Assembly: GCF_000186705.1 (NCBI RefSeq)
Contig: NZ_AEUE01000007.1
Location: 186,001-250,000 of the forward strand
Direction: 5' to 3'
Length of the DNA stretch: 64,000 bases
From: Citromicrobium sp. JLT1363
GTDB lineage: Bacteria > Pseudomonadota > Alphaproteobacteria > Sphingomonadales > Sphingomonadaceae
Shown here: positions 43,435 through 52,535 of the stretch, one piece after another
How positions within the stretch are numbered: position 1 is the stretch's first letter
Layout: each line of letters starts with the position of its first letter
Position numbers and translations under genes: made by a program
Notes under the pieces: generated by a model
What the model saw: only the letters and a program-made list of their open reading frames with translations
Told to the model about the DNA's origin: nothing
Database searches by the model: none

Positions 43435-44424
43435 TCATCCCGCATTTGCCGCTGCCAGGGCTTGCGCGATGGTGGAGGGAGTGACACCGCGCCGAGCCAT
43501 GTGAGCATAGACGCCGTCGAGCCAGGCGTAGAGGCGGTCCACCTCTTCTTCCGTCTCCGTGTAGGGCGTGTTGCCCGGCGCGAGCGAGGGGCTGTGGAAG
43601 GACAGCACGATCACCGGCAGATTTGCGGCGAGCGCCGCGTCGATGCCCTTGATCGCGTCCGAAAGCGGGGTCCCCTCCGGCGTCAGCCTGACCCGTTCGA
43701 GCAGGCCCGTACGCGATGCGACGCCCGGCGCGCGCGGAATGCGCGCCAGCTTGGGAAAGAGCTGCGGCCCCGCGCTGGCGAGCAGGCCGCGATACACGCT
43801 GGTCACCGGCAGTTCGAGCAGCGGCGTCTCTCCCGCCACCCAGTAGGGGTGATTGGGGAAATCCTCGTAATTCGGGCCGTCCTGGTGCGAATAGTCGAAA
43901 TAGGCACGCACCGATGTGTCGACCTTGATGCCCATGTCGTACAGCAGGGACTTTGTTGCCGGGCCAAGGCCGTAACGGCCCGCGCGGTAGGATATCGGCG
44001 GCGTGCCGAATGCCTCTTCGATCGCATCGCGCAGCCGCGAGAACTTGGCGCGTTCCAGCTCGGGCGGCAGGTTGCCCGCGAAACTGTTATGGGTGTTCAC
44101 TTCCTCCTCGAACGGAGGGTTCACCCAGGGGTGGAGCTGCACGCCGACTTCGGCCGCACCGCGAGAGACCGCATCGCCGATGATCTCGCGCGCCTTTGCC
44201 GACTGCACGATAGGCCAGTCGACCAGATAGACCGGCGCAACCCCGATCCCTTCGCAAAAGCTCTGGAAGCGGGCAATTCGATCGACATGGGTCAGATCGT
44301 GCTGGTCGCGAGTGAAGGGCTTGTCCCAGTCGAAACCTTCTTCGGTATCGACCGTCAGGATCGAGGCTGGGGCGAAACCGGAGGCAAAATGCGCGGCCTG
44401 ATCGGCCTGCGGCAGAGTTAGCAT
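43435..44424 (-). CDS. WalW-like polysaccharide deacetylase-fold protein
   Basis: A 329-residue protein of the NodB-like deacetylase superfamily. SILTVDTEEGFDWDKP near the N terminus holds the metal/catalytic Asp pair region, VQLHPWVNPPFEEE the histidine motif, and ISYRAGRYGLG the Arg/Gly motif; VLSFHSPSLAPG is the distal histidine motif. It resembles WalW proteins found in sphingomonad exopolysaccharide contexts. No signal peptide is seen, so it probably works in the cytoplasm. The gene is next to the kinase-like gene in the same direction, with a 52-bp gap, and near a tRNA pair. Confidence 0.82.
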   Translation of the reverse strand: MLTLPQADQAAHFASGFAPASILTVDTEEGFDWDKPFTRDQHDLTHVDRIARFQSFCEGIGVAPVYLVDWPIVQSAKAREIIGDAVSRGAAEVGVQLHPWVNPPFEEEVNTHNSFAGNLPPELERAKFSRLRDAIEEAFGTPPISYRAGRYGLGPATKSLLYDMGIKVDTSVRAYFDYSHQDGPNYEDFPNHPYWVAGETPLLELPVTSVYRGLLASAGPQLFPKLARIPRAPGVASRTGLLERVRLTPEGTPLSDAIKGIDAALAANLPVIVLSFHSPSLAPGNTPYTETEEEVDRLYAWLDGVYAHMARRGVTPSTIAQALAAANAG

Positions 44425-44476
44425 ATCGTCCTGGTCCCCGTAGCCAGAGGCTTTTCTGGAGCCTCGGCACGAGCAT

Positions 44477-46453
44477 CTAGGCCGCGTGTTCGCGTACTCC
44501 GTGTCTTTCGGTAGCGGCAGGCTCCTGCGCGGTCAAAGCGGGGAGCGTCAATATCAACCGCCGGTTTTCCCGCCGCAGGCTGCCACCGATCGCGCGCGCT
44601 TCCGCGCGCGCCAGCCGCAGCGCGAAGCCGGGGCCGAACGGCCCCGCGCTGATGGCGACCGAAAGCGGCTTGCCCCGGGCCGCGAAGATATCCTCGCTGC
44701 CATTGAGCGAGGCGGGCAGATCGGCCACGAACTGCGCGGTATTACCATTGGGGCCGGCCTCGTGATCGAGGGTGAGCGCCAGCTTCTCGCTCGGCGCGGC
44801 GGCGGAGCCCAGCGTGGCGAGGATGCGCCAGCTGAGCAGTTCGGCATCCGGCTTGGCGAGGTCCACCCGGCAGGTGCCGCCCAGCGTGGCGACGAAGCCC
44901 GCGTTGCGCGGCTGGAGCAGCGGAACGAGCTGTCCCAGGTGCTGGCGGAAGATCGCGGCGAGGTCCGCATCGCCGCCGGTGGGGCGCAGGCGCCCGCTTT
45001 CGAGACGCGAAAGCCGCTCCAGATCGTCGAACCCGGCCAGCATGCGCGCGCTGTCGCCCGCAATGCCCGCCGCAAGCGCGCGGTAATCGTGCGGCACGGG
45101 GCCCACGACCTGCTGCTGGATCACCTCCGCGAAGCCCTGGATCGCGTTTACCGGGGTGCGCAACTCGTGAAGCAACTGGCGCAGACGGTCGCTCTGCTGG
45201 CCCGGTTCTTCGGCTTCCAGCGCCCGGCGCATGCCCCCTGCGAAGCCGAGAAAACGCCCGTCGGGGCTGGAAAAGCGCGGGTTGGCATCGAGAATCCAGC
45301 TCCCCGTGATGGCCGGGCCGCCCTCCAGCGTCACCTGCACGCCATGCATCGGCTGCTGGCGTTCGATCGCTTCGGAATATTCCTCGGGCAGGATCGTCTG
45401 CAGCGAAAGGTACAGCACGCGCGAGGCGGCGAAGCTGTCCGCCCAGTCGATCACGCCGCTGGTATCGGTGGAAAACCCGAAACCGGTCAGTTCCTCCTGT
45501 GCGGTGCTGGCATCGCTGAAGGGCAGGGTGGGCGCGGTCTGATCCGCTTCAGGCTCGGCGGCTTCTGAGCGGTTGTTGCGCTCGCTCTCTCGGGCGCGCT
45601 GGAAGGCGTCAATCCGCTGGCGCAGCGCCGCAATGTCGTTGCCGGGTTCGGCGGGCGCCTGTTTATCGGTGTCGGCCTCGGGACGATCCGTGGCAGCGGC
45701 AATGGCGGCGCCCAGGCCGGCCGCGCCTGCGGCCAGCATCCCGTCATCCGTCTCCCGAGCGGGTTCGGGGGCCGGTTCTTCCGGAGCACCATCATCTTCC
45801 GGCGCGTCATCGTCTACCTCGGTAAATTCGCCGTCGACGATATGATCTTCATTCGGCCCTGGCTCGGGCTCATGCTGCGGCTCGGTTTCGGCTTCGTGCT
45901 CCAGCGCAGGGGTATTCTCTTCGTCCGAATCGTCGACCAGCGGTTCAGGCGTGGGCGGCAAGGGCAGTGCGCGGTCGCGCACGCCCAGCCGCTCCAGCAG
46001 CGCCTCGACCGGTTCGGACAGATCGCGGCGAAGGCGCAGGAAGCCGCGTGCGCGCACGGGCAGTTCGGGGATGAGCGCCAGCCAGTCGCCCTCGCTCAGC
46101 CGCGCGGTGGACAGCGCGGCACAGGCGATATCGGGTTCGGCTTCCGCGAAATGCGTGACGAGCGCGGGGTCGTTGATCCTGCGGCCCTGCTCACGAATGA
46201 TCTCCGCGCGCTCTCGCACCGAGATAACGTCGGCCAGCGATTCGAGCCGCAGCCGCGCGGCGGCCAGCAGGCTGGGATCGCGCCCCGGCTGCGGACGACC
46301 GAGCAGGTCCAGCAGCTGGCGATACTGGGTACGCGCACCCGCTTGCGCGCCGGCCTTGTGGCGCAGGACTGTGGCGAGGCGATCGTCGAACTGCATGGCG
46401 GGGAGGGGCGCAAACTCCGGCGGTGAGGCTGTGGCGTTACGCCGAACCCCCAT
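44477..46453 (-). CDS. orphan histidine-kinase-like protein with weak ATPase domain
   Basis: A 658-residue soluble protein. Residues about 1-165 are a helical domain (FDDRLATVLRHKAG, RLRLESLADVIS). A long acidic linker rich in Glu, Pro and Asp follows (about 170-320). A PAS-like segment precedes the dimerisation helix LLHELRTPVNAIQGFAEVI with His429, the usual phosphorylation site. The C-terminal domain has GPFGPGFALRLARAEARAIG as a G-box-like motif, but no N-box asparagine is apparent (the region reads LATLGSAAAPSEKL). No response regulator or membrane helix is present. Activity as a kinase is uncertain; it may be a phosphotransfer or scaffold protein. Confidence 0.78.
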   Translation of the reverse strand: MGVRRNATASPPEFAPLPAMQFDDRLATVLRHKAGAQAGARTQYRQLLDLLGRPQPGRDPSLLAAARLRLESLADVISVRERAEIIREQGRRINDPALVTHFAEAEPDIACAALSTARLSEGDWLALIPELPVRARGFLRLRRDLSEPVEALLERLGVRDRALPLPPTPEPLVDDSDEENTPALEHEAETEPQHEPEPGPNEDHIVDGEFTEVDDDAPEDDGAPEEPAPEPARETDDGMLAAGAAGLGAAIAAATDRPEADTDKQAPAEPGNDIAALRQRIDAFQRARESERNNRSEAAEPEADQTAPTLPFSDASTAQEELTGFGFSTDTSGVIDWADSFAASRVLYLSLQTILPEEYSEAIERQQPMHGVQVTLEGGPAITGSWILDANPRFSSPDGRFLGFAGGMRRALEAEEPGQQSDRLRQLLHELRTPVNAIQGFAEVIQQQVVGPVPHDYRALAAGIAGDSARMLAGFDDLERLSRLESGRLRPTGGDADLAAIFRQHLGQLVPLLQPRNAGFVATLGGTCRVDLAKPDAELLSWRILATLGSAAAPSEKLALTLDHEAGPNGNTAQFVADLPASLNGSEDIFAARGKPLSVAISAGPFGPGFALRLARAEARAIGGSLRRENRRLILTLPALTAQEPAATERHGVREHAA

Positions 46454-46642
46454 GGTGCGACGTAAAAGGTTCTTAACCCTTTATCACGGCTCTGGAATGA
46501 CAGTCAGTCCTCACGTTGCAAAGCGGGACAATCGCTGTCATGAACAATAATGTTAGCTGCGCGAAGCATTAACTAAGGTGCTCCTTTCATGAATCGCCCC
46601 CGCGCCGGCTGATATGAAGGTTTGTTGCGAGAGAGGTGGTCT

Positions 46643-47107
46643 TTGGCCAATCTGGATGAGATCGATCGGCAGCTTCTGCAGGAACTGCAGGCCGAAGGGC
46701 GCGTCACCAATGTCGAACTGGCGCGGCGCGTCGGGTTGACCGCACCGCCCTGCCTGCGGCGCGTGCGCGCGCTGGAGGATATGGGGGTGATCCGCGGCTA
46801 TCACGCCGATCTGGAGCCGTCCAAGCTGGGCTTCGCGATCATCGTGTTCGCCATGGTGAGCCTGAAGAGCCAGGCCGAATCGGCGCTGCGCGAATTCGAG
46901 GAAGCGATGCAGGATCTGCCCGAGGTGCGCGAGGTGCACATGCTCAATGGCGAGATCGACTTCATCCTCAAGATCGTCAGCCGCGACCTGCAGAGCTTCC
47001 AGGAATTTCTGACCAGCAAGCTGACCCCCGCACCCAACGTGGGCAGCGTGAAGACCTCGCTGACCATCCGCACCAGCAAGCACACGCCGGGCGTGCCGCT
47101 GAAGTGA
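46643..47107 (+). CDS. Lrp/AsnC-family transcription regulator
   Basis: A 154-residue regulator with an N-terminal winged helix (DEIDRQLLQELQAEGRVTNV, then VGLTAPPCLRRVRALEDMG) and a C-terminal RAM ligand-binding domain (HMLNGEIDFILKIV). Family members sense amino acids and form octamers. The TTG start at 46643 was chosen because GAGAGG lies 6-7 bases before it and the protein then begins ANLDEIDR as family members do. Its target is not evident; the gene faces away from the kinase-like gene. Confidence 0.9.
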   Translation: MANLDEIDRQLLQELQAEGRVTNVELARRVGLTAPPCLRRVRALEDMGVIRGYHADLEPSKLGFAIIVFAMVSLKSQAESALREFEEAMQDLPEVREVHMLNGEIDFILKIVSRDLQSFQEFLTSKLTPAPNVGSVKTSLTIRTSKHTPGVPLK

Positions 47108-47262
47108 GCGAGGCGGGCGCACTGTCGGGGCATTAGCCGTCCGGCAGGGTCCCGGATTGCGCTTGTCGATCCCCGGGGCCAGCCCTTGCCACAAAAGCTG
47201 CGGTTGGGCCGAGGGGCCGGCCGTTTCTCGAAAAACCGAGTGACGAGCCGGGTTGGTAATGA

Positions 47263-47276
47263 TATACTGTACCCTA
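47263..47276 (+). promoter_or_regulatory. -10 element placing transcription start at the methyltransferase ATG
   Basis: TATACT at 47263-47268 is a near-consensus -10 hexamer whose expected transcription start, 6-8 bases downstream, falls on or beside the ATG at 47276. No Shine-Dalgarno sequence precedes that ATG. A leaderless transcript is likely. Confidence 0.45.
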
Positions 47277-47983
47277 TGGCAGAACATGCGAGCTTCACCC
47301 CGGCGGACTTTTTCAACAAGGAAATGGCCCAGGCCTACGATCAGCGAAACAGCGGGCTCAGCCCGATATCCGATAACCTGCATTTTCTCATGCGACTGTC
47401 ACTCGCATCTCTTCCGCAGGACGCCACGGTCTTGTGTGTCGGAGTGGGTACGGGTGCGGATGTCTTCGCCTTGGCAAACGAGCGGGCAGATCTGCGCTTT
47501 GTCGGGGTCGATCCTTCGGCGGAAATGCTCGAGGTGGCATCGGCCCGTCTGGAAGAAGCCGGCATCGTGCACCGCTGCCACCTGGTGCATGGCTATGTCG
47601 AGGATGTGGCGCAAAACGATTTCGACGCGGTACTGAGCCTTCTCGTCGCGCACTTCGTGCAGCGTCCAGACCGCCCGGCCTTCTACCGTGCCATACATGA
47701 TCGGCTGAAGCCCGGCGGCAGCTTCGTCAGCGTGGAGATCAGCGGCGATCTGGATGCGCAGACATTCCCCGGCATGCTCGAAGACTGGAAGCAGGTGCAC
47801 AAGCTGATGGGCGCGAGCGAGGAATCGCTTGCCTCGCTGGGCGAGACCCTGCGCGATGGGCTTTGCGTACTGTCCTACGCCGAGACCGAAGAACTATGGC
47901 GTGCCGCAGGCTTCCCCGTGGCGGTGCCGTTCTTCCAGGCTTTCATGATCCGCGGCTGGCACGCTCGCAAGCCGTCCACGTAG
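47276..47983 (+). CDS. class I SAM-dependent methyltransferase
   Basis: A 235-residue Rossmann-fold methyltransferase. Motif I is VLCVGVGTGADVF, followed by FVGVDPSAEMLEVA (acidic residue contacting the ribose), VLSLLVAHFV, and RLKPGGSFVSVE as motif VI. The substrate is unknown; the helical N terminus beginning ADFFNKEMAQAYDQRNSG is typical of small-molecule methyltransferases. The mRNA may be leaderless. The gene converges on accC with 15 bp between the stops. Confidence 0.88.
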   Translation: MAEHASFTPADFFNKEMAQAYDQRNSGLSPISDNLHFLMRLSLASLPQDATVLCVGVGTGADVFALANERADLRFVGVDPSAEMLEVASARLEEAGIVHRCHLVHGYVEDVAQNDFDAVLSLLVAHFVQRPDRPAFYRAIHDRLKPGGSFVSVEISGDLDAQTFPGMLEDWKQVHKLMGASEESLASLGETLRDGLCVLSYAETEELWRAAGFPVAVPFFQAFMIRGWHARKPST

Positions 47984-47998
47984 CAAGAAGGAAAGCGG

Positions 47999-49348
47999 TC
48001 AGCTTTCCCGCTCCGCCAGCCACGCCTCCAGCCACTTGATCGAGTAGTCCCCGTTGAGGATATCCGGCTCGGCCAGCAGCGCCTGGTGCAGCGGGATGTT
48101 GGTCTTCACGCCTTCCACCACCATTTCGTCCAGCGCGCGCTTGAGGCGCATGATGCAGCCTTCGCGCGTGCGGCCATAGACGATCAGCTTGGCGATCATG
48201 GAATCGTAGTACGGCGGGATCGAATAGCCCGCGTAAATCCCTGAATCGACGCGCACGTGCATGCCGCCTGCCGCGTGGTAGTAGCTCACCTTGCCCGGCG
48301 AGGGTGCGAAGGTGAACGGGTCTTCGGCGTTGATCCGGCATTCGATCGCGTGGCCTTCGAAGCGGATATCCTCCTGCTTGACGGACAGCGGCCGTCCTTC
48401 GGCAATGCGGATCTGCTCGCGCACAAGATCCACGCCGGTGATCGCTTCCGTCACCGGGTGTTCCACCTGCAGGCGGGTGTTCATCTCGATGAAGAAGAAC
48501 TCGCCGTTTTCCCACAGGAATTCGATCGTGCCGGCGCCGCGATAGCCCATCTGCGCCATTGCATCGGCGCAGACCTGGCCCATGCGGTTGCGCTCTTCGG
48601 TGGAGAGCACGGGAGAGGGCGCTTCTTCCAGCACCTTCTGGTGGCGCCGCTGGAGCGAGCAGTCACGCTCGCCCAGATGGATCGCATTGCCATTGCCGTC
48701 GCCGAACACCTGAAATTCGATGTGGCGCGGATTGCCGAGATATTTTTCCAGATAGACCGTGTCGTCGCCGAAGGCGGATTTCGCCTCGGACTTGGCCTGG
48801 CTCATCAGCCCTTCGAGCAGGTCTTCGCTGGGCACGACCTTCATGCCGCGCCCGCCGCCGCCGCTGGCGGCCTTGACCAGCACCGGATAGCCGATTTCGG
48901 CGGCAATCTTCTTCGCCTCTTCCACGCTGCCGACCGCGCCGGGGCTGCCCGGCACCAGCGGCAGGCCCAGGTCGCCCGCGGTGGTCTTGGCGGTCACCTT
49001 GTCGCCCATCGTGCGGATATGTTCGGGCTTGGGCCCGATCCACGCGATGTCGTGCGCTTCCACGATCTCGGCGAACTTGGCGTTCTCGGAAAGAAAGCCA
49101 TAGCCGGGATGGATCGCATCCGCATGGCTGACTTCGGCGGCCGAGATGATGTTGGCGACGTTGAGGTAGCTGTCCGTCGCGCTCGGCGGGCCGATGCACA
49201 CCGCATGATCGGCGAGCCGTACGTGCATCGCGTCGGCATCCGCAGTGGAGTGCACCGCGACCGTTTCGATTCCCATCTCGTGGGCGGCACGGTGGATGCG
49301 CAGAGCGATTTCGCCGCGATTGGCGATCAGGATGCGGGTAATGGCCAT
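47999..49348 (-). CDS. accC: acetyl-CoA carboxylase biotin carboxylase subunit
   Basis: Carboxylates the biotin on AccB using bicarbonate and ATP, the first half-reaction of fatty acid synthesis. The 449-residue enzyme shows [16 protein letters not shown] at the N terminus, [14 protein letters not shown] (ATP-grasp glycine loop), HIEFQVFGD, and [14 protein letters not shown] with the metal-binding and catalytic residues. It is the last gene of the aroQ-accB-accC operon, 11 bp after accB. Confidence 0.97.
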   Translation of the reverse strand: MAITRILIANRGEIALRIHRAAHEMGIETVAVHSTADADAMHVRLADHAVCIGPPSATDSYLNVANIISAAEVSHADAIHPGYGFLSENAKFAEIVEAHDIAWIGPKPEHIRTMGDKVTAKTTAGDLGLPLVPGSPGAVGSVEEAKKIAAEIGYPVLVKAASGGGGRGMKVVPSEDLLEGLMSQAKSEAKSAFGDDTVYLEKYLGNPRHIEFQVFGDGNGNAIHLGERDCSLQRRHQKVLEEAPSPVLSTEERNRMGQVCADAMAQMGYRGAGTIEFLWENGEFFFIEMNTRLQVEHPVTEAITGVDLVREQIRIAEGRPLSVKQEDIRFEGHAIECRINAEDPFTFAPSPGKVSYYHAAGGMHVRVDSGIYAGYSIPPYYDSMIAKLIVYGRTREGCIMRLKRALDEMVVEGVKTNIPLHQALLAEPDILNGDYSIKWLEAWLAERES

Positions 49349-49359
49349 TGCTTGCGTCC

Positions 49360-49848
49360 TCAGTCGATGATGACCAGCGGCTGGTCGAACTCGACCGGCT
49401 GGGCATTGTCGACGAGGATGGCCTTCACCGTGCCGCTGCGCGGAGCGGTGATCGGGTTCATCACCTTCATCGCCTCGACGATCAGCAGCGTCTGGCCTTC
49501 CTTCACGCTGGCGCCGACCGAGATGAAGTCCGCGGCGCCGGGCTCGGGCGCCAGGTAGACGGTGCCCACCATGGGGGAGGGGACGGCGTTGGTCATGTCC
49601 GGTCCGCTGTCGGTGGCGGGCTGCGGGGCGTCACCGGCAGCCGGGGCAGCGGCGGGGGCGGCCTGCGGCGGCGGTGCGGCGTAGCTTGCCGCCTGCATCT
49701 GCCGCGCGACGCGCAGCTTGCGATCGCCGTCTTCGACCTCGATTTCGGAAAGTCCGGTGTCGGAGAGGAGTTCGGCCAGCTCGCGCACCAGCTCGATATC
49801 GACGTTCATCTGCGACTTGCGACCGGAATTGTGGCTCTTTTCTGCCAT
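49360..49848 (-). CDS. accB: acetyl-CoA carboxylase biotin carboxyl carrier protein
   Basis: Carries biotin between AccC and the AccAD transferase. The 162-residue protein has an N-terminal helical domain (about 1-50), a Pro/Ala linker ([19 protein letters not shown]) and the C-terminal biotinyl domain with VEAMKVMN, whose Lys is biotinylated. The upper thumb loop near 105-112 (AADFISVG) is kept. It lies between aroQ and accC in the order usual for alphaproteobacteria. Confidence 0.97.
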   Translation of the reverse strand: MAEKSHNSGRKSQMNVDIELVRELAELLSDTGLSEIEVEDGDRKLRVARQMQAASYAAPPPQAAPAAAPAAGDAPQPATDSGPDMTNAVPSPMVGTVYLAPEPGAADFISVGASVKEGQTLLIVEAMKVMNPITAPRSGTVKAILVDNAQPVEFDQPLVIID

Positions 49849-49913
49849 GTGCGACCTTGATCGATGAAAAGGGGAAGGGCGCGTATGCTCTCGCGCCCGC
49901 GTTCATGCAAGGT

Positions 49914-50348
49914 TTAGAGCGCCGCCGCCGCCTCGATCGCTTCGAGATAGGAGGCGAGGCCCTTGCCCTTGAAGCAGGCCACCGCGGCCTGCCCGATATG
50001 CGACTGGTGGCGGAATTCCTCGCGCGTATGCGGGTCCGACAGGTGCACCTCGATCACCGGCGGAGTGATCGCCTTCGCCGCGTCGAGCAGCGCGATGGAG
50101 GTGTGGGTGTAAGCGGCTGCGTTGATGATGATCGCGCGCGCCTTCGCCTTGTGCGCCTGGTGCATCCAGTCGACCAGCACGCCTTCGTGGTTGCTCTGGC
50201 GGAAGTCTGCCGACAGGCCGAGCTCGCGCGCCTTGGCCGCGCACGCTGCGTCGATCTCTGCCAGAGTGGTGGTGCCGTAAATCTCGGGCTCGCGTGTGCC
50301 GAGCAGGTTGAGGTTGGGGCCGTTGAGGATGAAGAGAGGGAATGACAT
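49914..50348 (-). CDS. aroQ: type II 3-dehydroquinate dehydratase
   Basis: Catalyses the third step of the shikimate pathway. The 144-residue enzyme forms dodecamers. Visible are LNGPNLNLLGTREPEIYG with the active-site Arg and Tyr, the QSNHEGVLVDWMH segment with the glutamate that polarises the tyrosine, INAAAYTHTS, and HLSDPHTREEFRHQS. It is the first gene of the aroQ-accB-accC operon. The common grouping with accB is conserved in many proteobacteria. Confidence 0.96.
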   Translation of the reverse strand: MSFPLFILNGPNLNLLGTREPEIYGTTTLAEIDAACAAKARELGLSADFRQSNHEGVLVDWMHQAHKAKARAIIINAAAYTHTSIALLDAAKAITPPVIEVHLSDPHTREEFRHQSHIGQAAVACFKGKGLASYLEAIEAAAAL

Positions 50349-50408
50349 GAGTTCGGCTTACGGCGGGCCCGCCGCCCTGCCAAGATCGTCTGGTGCTTCG
50401 TCGACGGC

Positions 50409-51254
50409 CTATTTTTGACCAGGCGCGGGCGGCTGCAGCACACCCGGCTGGACCGGCCCGCGATAGGCCTCTTGCCGCGCTCGGCACCATTCCAGCGCCT
50501 CTGTCGTCACCCACCTGTGACTGGGCGGTTCGGAAGCGTCTGTTCGATTGGTAACGAAACAACCGCTTCGGGCGAGTGGCCCGCCATAACCGATTTTGAT
50601 CGAGACCCCCCAATCTCCCCGCTCGTCGCGGATGTAAGAGATTTTGTCGTACATACTGGGCAGTGCATTTCGTGGAAACGGGAGCACACCGACAAATAAC
50701 GGAGCGCTGTCAATTCCCTTGGGCAGTGCCGGAAGGAATGCACTGGTGTTGGTGACATGGAAGATCGTCAACTGCTTGCCGTCCGGCGTCGTGTAACTCA
50801 TCGACTCGCCGACCTCCGGCCCCACATGCTCGGCAGGATATACCCTTCTGGGGTCCCTGCTCTTGCGCGGGATGAGGTTTTCTCGCTCACATAACAGGCC
50901 GAGCTTGGCGAGAGCTGCGTCGCCATCGTAATTGCTGTCCATCGCTGGCGGCCCGTCGAACGAGACCTTGCACACGTATTTCACTTCGGCGGCGTCTTCG
51001 TCCACCAGAACGAAGTAGACCTGCCGGTCCGGGTAGTGGCGCAGGTATATCGTCGACGAAATCCAGCCCTCGAGCAGCGGCGGCGAAGAGGGCCAACCGA
51101 TATCTGCCAGGGCGCGCCGGACCGCGGGGCCGCCGTCCGCTTCCTCAAAGTTCCAATCCGAACTTTGCGGAAGAGGCTCGTAATGCGCTTGAGGGCGGGT
51201 GGTGCCTGAAGCTTGAAGCAGAAGTGCGGGCAACAATACCGAAAGCAGGCCCAT
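50409..51254 (-). CDS. hypothetical exported protein
   Basis: A 281-residue protein with a short N-terminal signal sequence (LLSVLLPALLLQASG). The rest is a mixed alpha/beta domain with no recognised motif; segments such as WISSTIYLRHYPDRQVYFVLVDE and RDERGDWGVSIKIGYGG suggest beta strands. Four cysteines (in KYVCKV, LLCEREN, SGCFVT and EWCRARQ) could form disulfides in the periplasm. GC content is slightly lower than neighbours but not AT-rich. The family is unknown. It lies between aroQ and a holin-like gene, on the same strand. Confidence 0.65.
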   Translation of the reverse strand: MGLLSVLLPALLLQASGTTRPQAHYEPLPQSSDWNFEEADGGPAVRRALADIGWPSSPPLLEGWISSTIYLRHYPDRQVYFVLVDEDAAEVKYVCKVSFDGPPAMDSNYDGDAALAKLGLLCERENLIPRKSRDPRRVYPAEHVGPEVGESMSYTTPDGKQLTIFHVTNTSAFLPALPKGIDSAPLFVGVLPFPRNALPSMYDKISYIRDERGDWGVSIKIGYGGPLARSGCFVTNRTDASEPPSHRWVTTEALEWCRARQEAYRGPVQPGVLQPPAPGQK

Positions 51255-51324
51255 ACAGGCTTCCTAGTCATTATTCAGTGGTCTGAGATTACACCTGCCT
51301 TGCCTATCGTTCCAGCGAAATCGC

Positions 51325-51738
51325 CTACCGCTCCACGCCCTTGATCTTCCCCCACTGGCGGGCGGCGGTGTAGCCGAGGTAGCCCGTGCCGAAGAGCGCG
51401 TAGAGTTCCTCGGGCAGGCCGCGCAGGTAGGCGGTGATGCCGTTGCCGATATTCGCCGCCATGCGCGGATCGAAGGCGGAGAGCACGCCCATCGGCAGCG
51501 CGAACAGGATCATGGCGTACATCACATAGAGGAATGAGGGGCGTGCGCGGCTGGTCCAGGGGTCGGGCGACTGCGCCTCGGCGATGATCGCGGCCATCTG
51601 CGCCTCGATCAGCTTCAGCTCCTGCGATCCCTCCAGCGCGAGCAGTTCGAGCTTGGCCTTCGCCCGCGCCTCCTTGTCGGGAATGATCTTGTCGATGATC
51701 GAGGCGATGGGTCCGATCAGGCTGTCGATGAGGGGCAT
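51325..51738 (-). CDS. GTA-type 3TM holin-like protein
   Basis: A 137-residue protein resembling the 'holin of gene transfer agent' family (PF11351): an N-terminal amphipathic helix IDSLIGPIASIIDKIIPDKE, a charged helical middle, and hydrophobic segments PSFLYVMYAMILFALPMGVL and GNGITAYLRGLPEELYALFG followed by GYTAARQWGKIKG. In gene transfer agents the homologue helps release particles by membrane permeabilisation. No other GTA or phage gene is within this window, so it is an orphan. The start at 51738 has GGAG 8 bases upstream. Confidence 0.78.
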   Translation of the reverse strand: MPLIDSLIGPIASIIDKIIPDKEARAKAKLELLALEGSQELKLIEAQMAAIIAEAQSPDPWTSRARPSFLYVMYAMILFALPMGVLSAFDPRMAANIGNGITAYLRGLPEELYALFGTGYLGYTAARQWGKIKGVER

Positions 51739-51865
51739 GGGAACGACTCCGGAATGTTGGAGTGTGTTCATGTAACCAGATCGGTTCGTGTAGGAAAATG
51801 GTTTGCGGCATTACAGCCCGCCGCTACCCCGTCCACCAACACACACAAGCAATGGAGAAACGCAC

Positions 51866-52324
51866 ATGGCCGGGATCTGGTTCGACGATATGGAAGTGGG
51901 GCAGGTGATCGATCACCCGATCCGCCGCACGGTGACGGAAACGGACAATGTCATGTTCACCTGCATGACGCACAATCCGGCTCAGTTGCATCTCGACGAG
52001 GAATACATGAAGGGCACCGAATTCGGGACCCGGATCGTCAATTCGTGCTTCACCCTCTCCGTGATGGTCGGCATCTCGGTCAACGACACCACGCTGGGCA
52101 CGGCTGTCGCCAACCTGGGGTGGGACGAGGTGCGCTTCCCCAAGCCGCTGTTCCACGGCGACACGATCCGCGTGGAGACCGAAATCGTGGCGCTGCGTGA
52201 AAGCAAGAGCCGCCCGCAAGCGGGCATCGTCACCTTCGAACATCGCGCCTTCAACCAGCACGGGGATATCGTTGCGACATGCAAGCGCAGCGGATTGCAG
52301 ATGAAGCGCCCGACCGACGGCTGA
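51866..52324 (+). CDS. MaoC-family dehydratase
   Basis: A 152-residue hot-dog-fold protein. The hydratase 2 motif is seen around the segment NVMFTCMTHNPAQLHLDEEY with the conserved Asn/His pair near residues 35-42, followed by GTRIVNSCFTLSVMVGIS and FPKPLFHGDTIRV. Relatives include mesaconyl-CoA hydratase and enoyl-CoA hydratases. The substrate cannot be fixed. The ATG at 51866 follows AATGGAGAAACGC. It is divergent from the holin-like gene. Confidence 0.88.
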   Translation: MAGIWFDDMEVGQVIDHPIRRTVTETDNVMFTCMTHNPAQLHLDEEYMKGTEFGTRIVNSCFTLSVMVGISVNDTTLGTAVANLGWDEVRFPKPLFHGDTIRVETEIVALRESKSRPQAGIVTFEHRAFNQHGDIVATCKRSGLQMKRPTDG

Positions 52325-52467
52325 ACGCGGCCGTCCCGGCAGAAGAACGCGGTCGGCCAGTCGTCAGACGCGCCTCACATGATGACACGGCTGTAACATT
52401 TCCTTCATCCGGTAATCGGCGCGTTTCCGGGGTTTTTCCGGAGTCGTCATTACGGAAAAAAGACAAT

Positions 52468-52486
52468 ATTGCAGTTTTGTTGCAAT
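52468..52486. promoter_or_regulatory. inverted repeat ATTGCA-N7-TGCAAT overlapping a -35 element
   Basis: ATTGCA (52468-52473) and TGCAAT (52481-52486) form a perfect 6-bp inverted repeat whose right arm covers the -35 of the promoter at 52480. The position is right for a repressor or co-activator site; the regulator is unknown. Confidence 0.35.
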
Positions 52487-52509
52487 CTGCGGTCAAAAGT
52501 GCATAATGC
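52480..52509 (+). promoter_or_regulatory. promoter of the small TPR-like gene
   Basis: TTGCAA at 52480-52485 and TAATGC at 52504-52509 with an 18-bp spacer form a plausible housekeeping promoter, about 25 bp before the ATG at 52536. AAGGAGAG follows at good distance from the ATG. Confidence 0.5.
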
Positions 52510-52535
52510 TCTCCACAGAACAAGGAGAGTGAACA

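Noticed and set aside
44440-44470. Terminator after the kinase-like gene
   Set aside because: GAGGCT/AGCCTC near 44450 gives only a 6-bp stem without a T run in the right direction.
52391-52408. PhoB box before the TPR-like gene
   Set aside because: CTGTAAC-ATTT-CCTTCAT matches only 11 of 14 positions with Y counted as either pyrimidine; too weak to list as a feature on its own.
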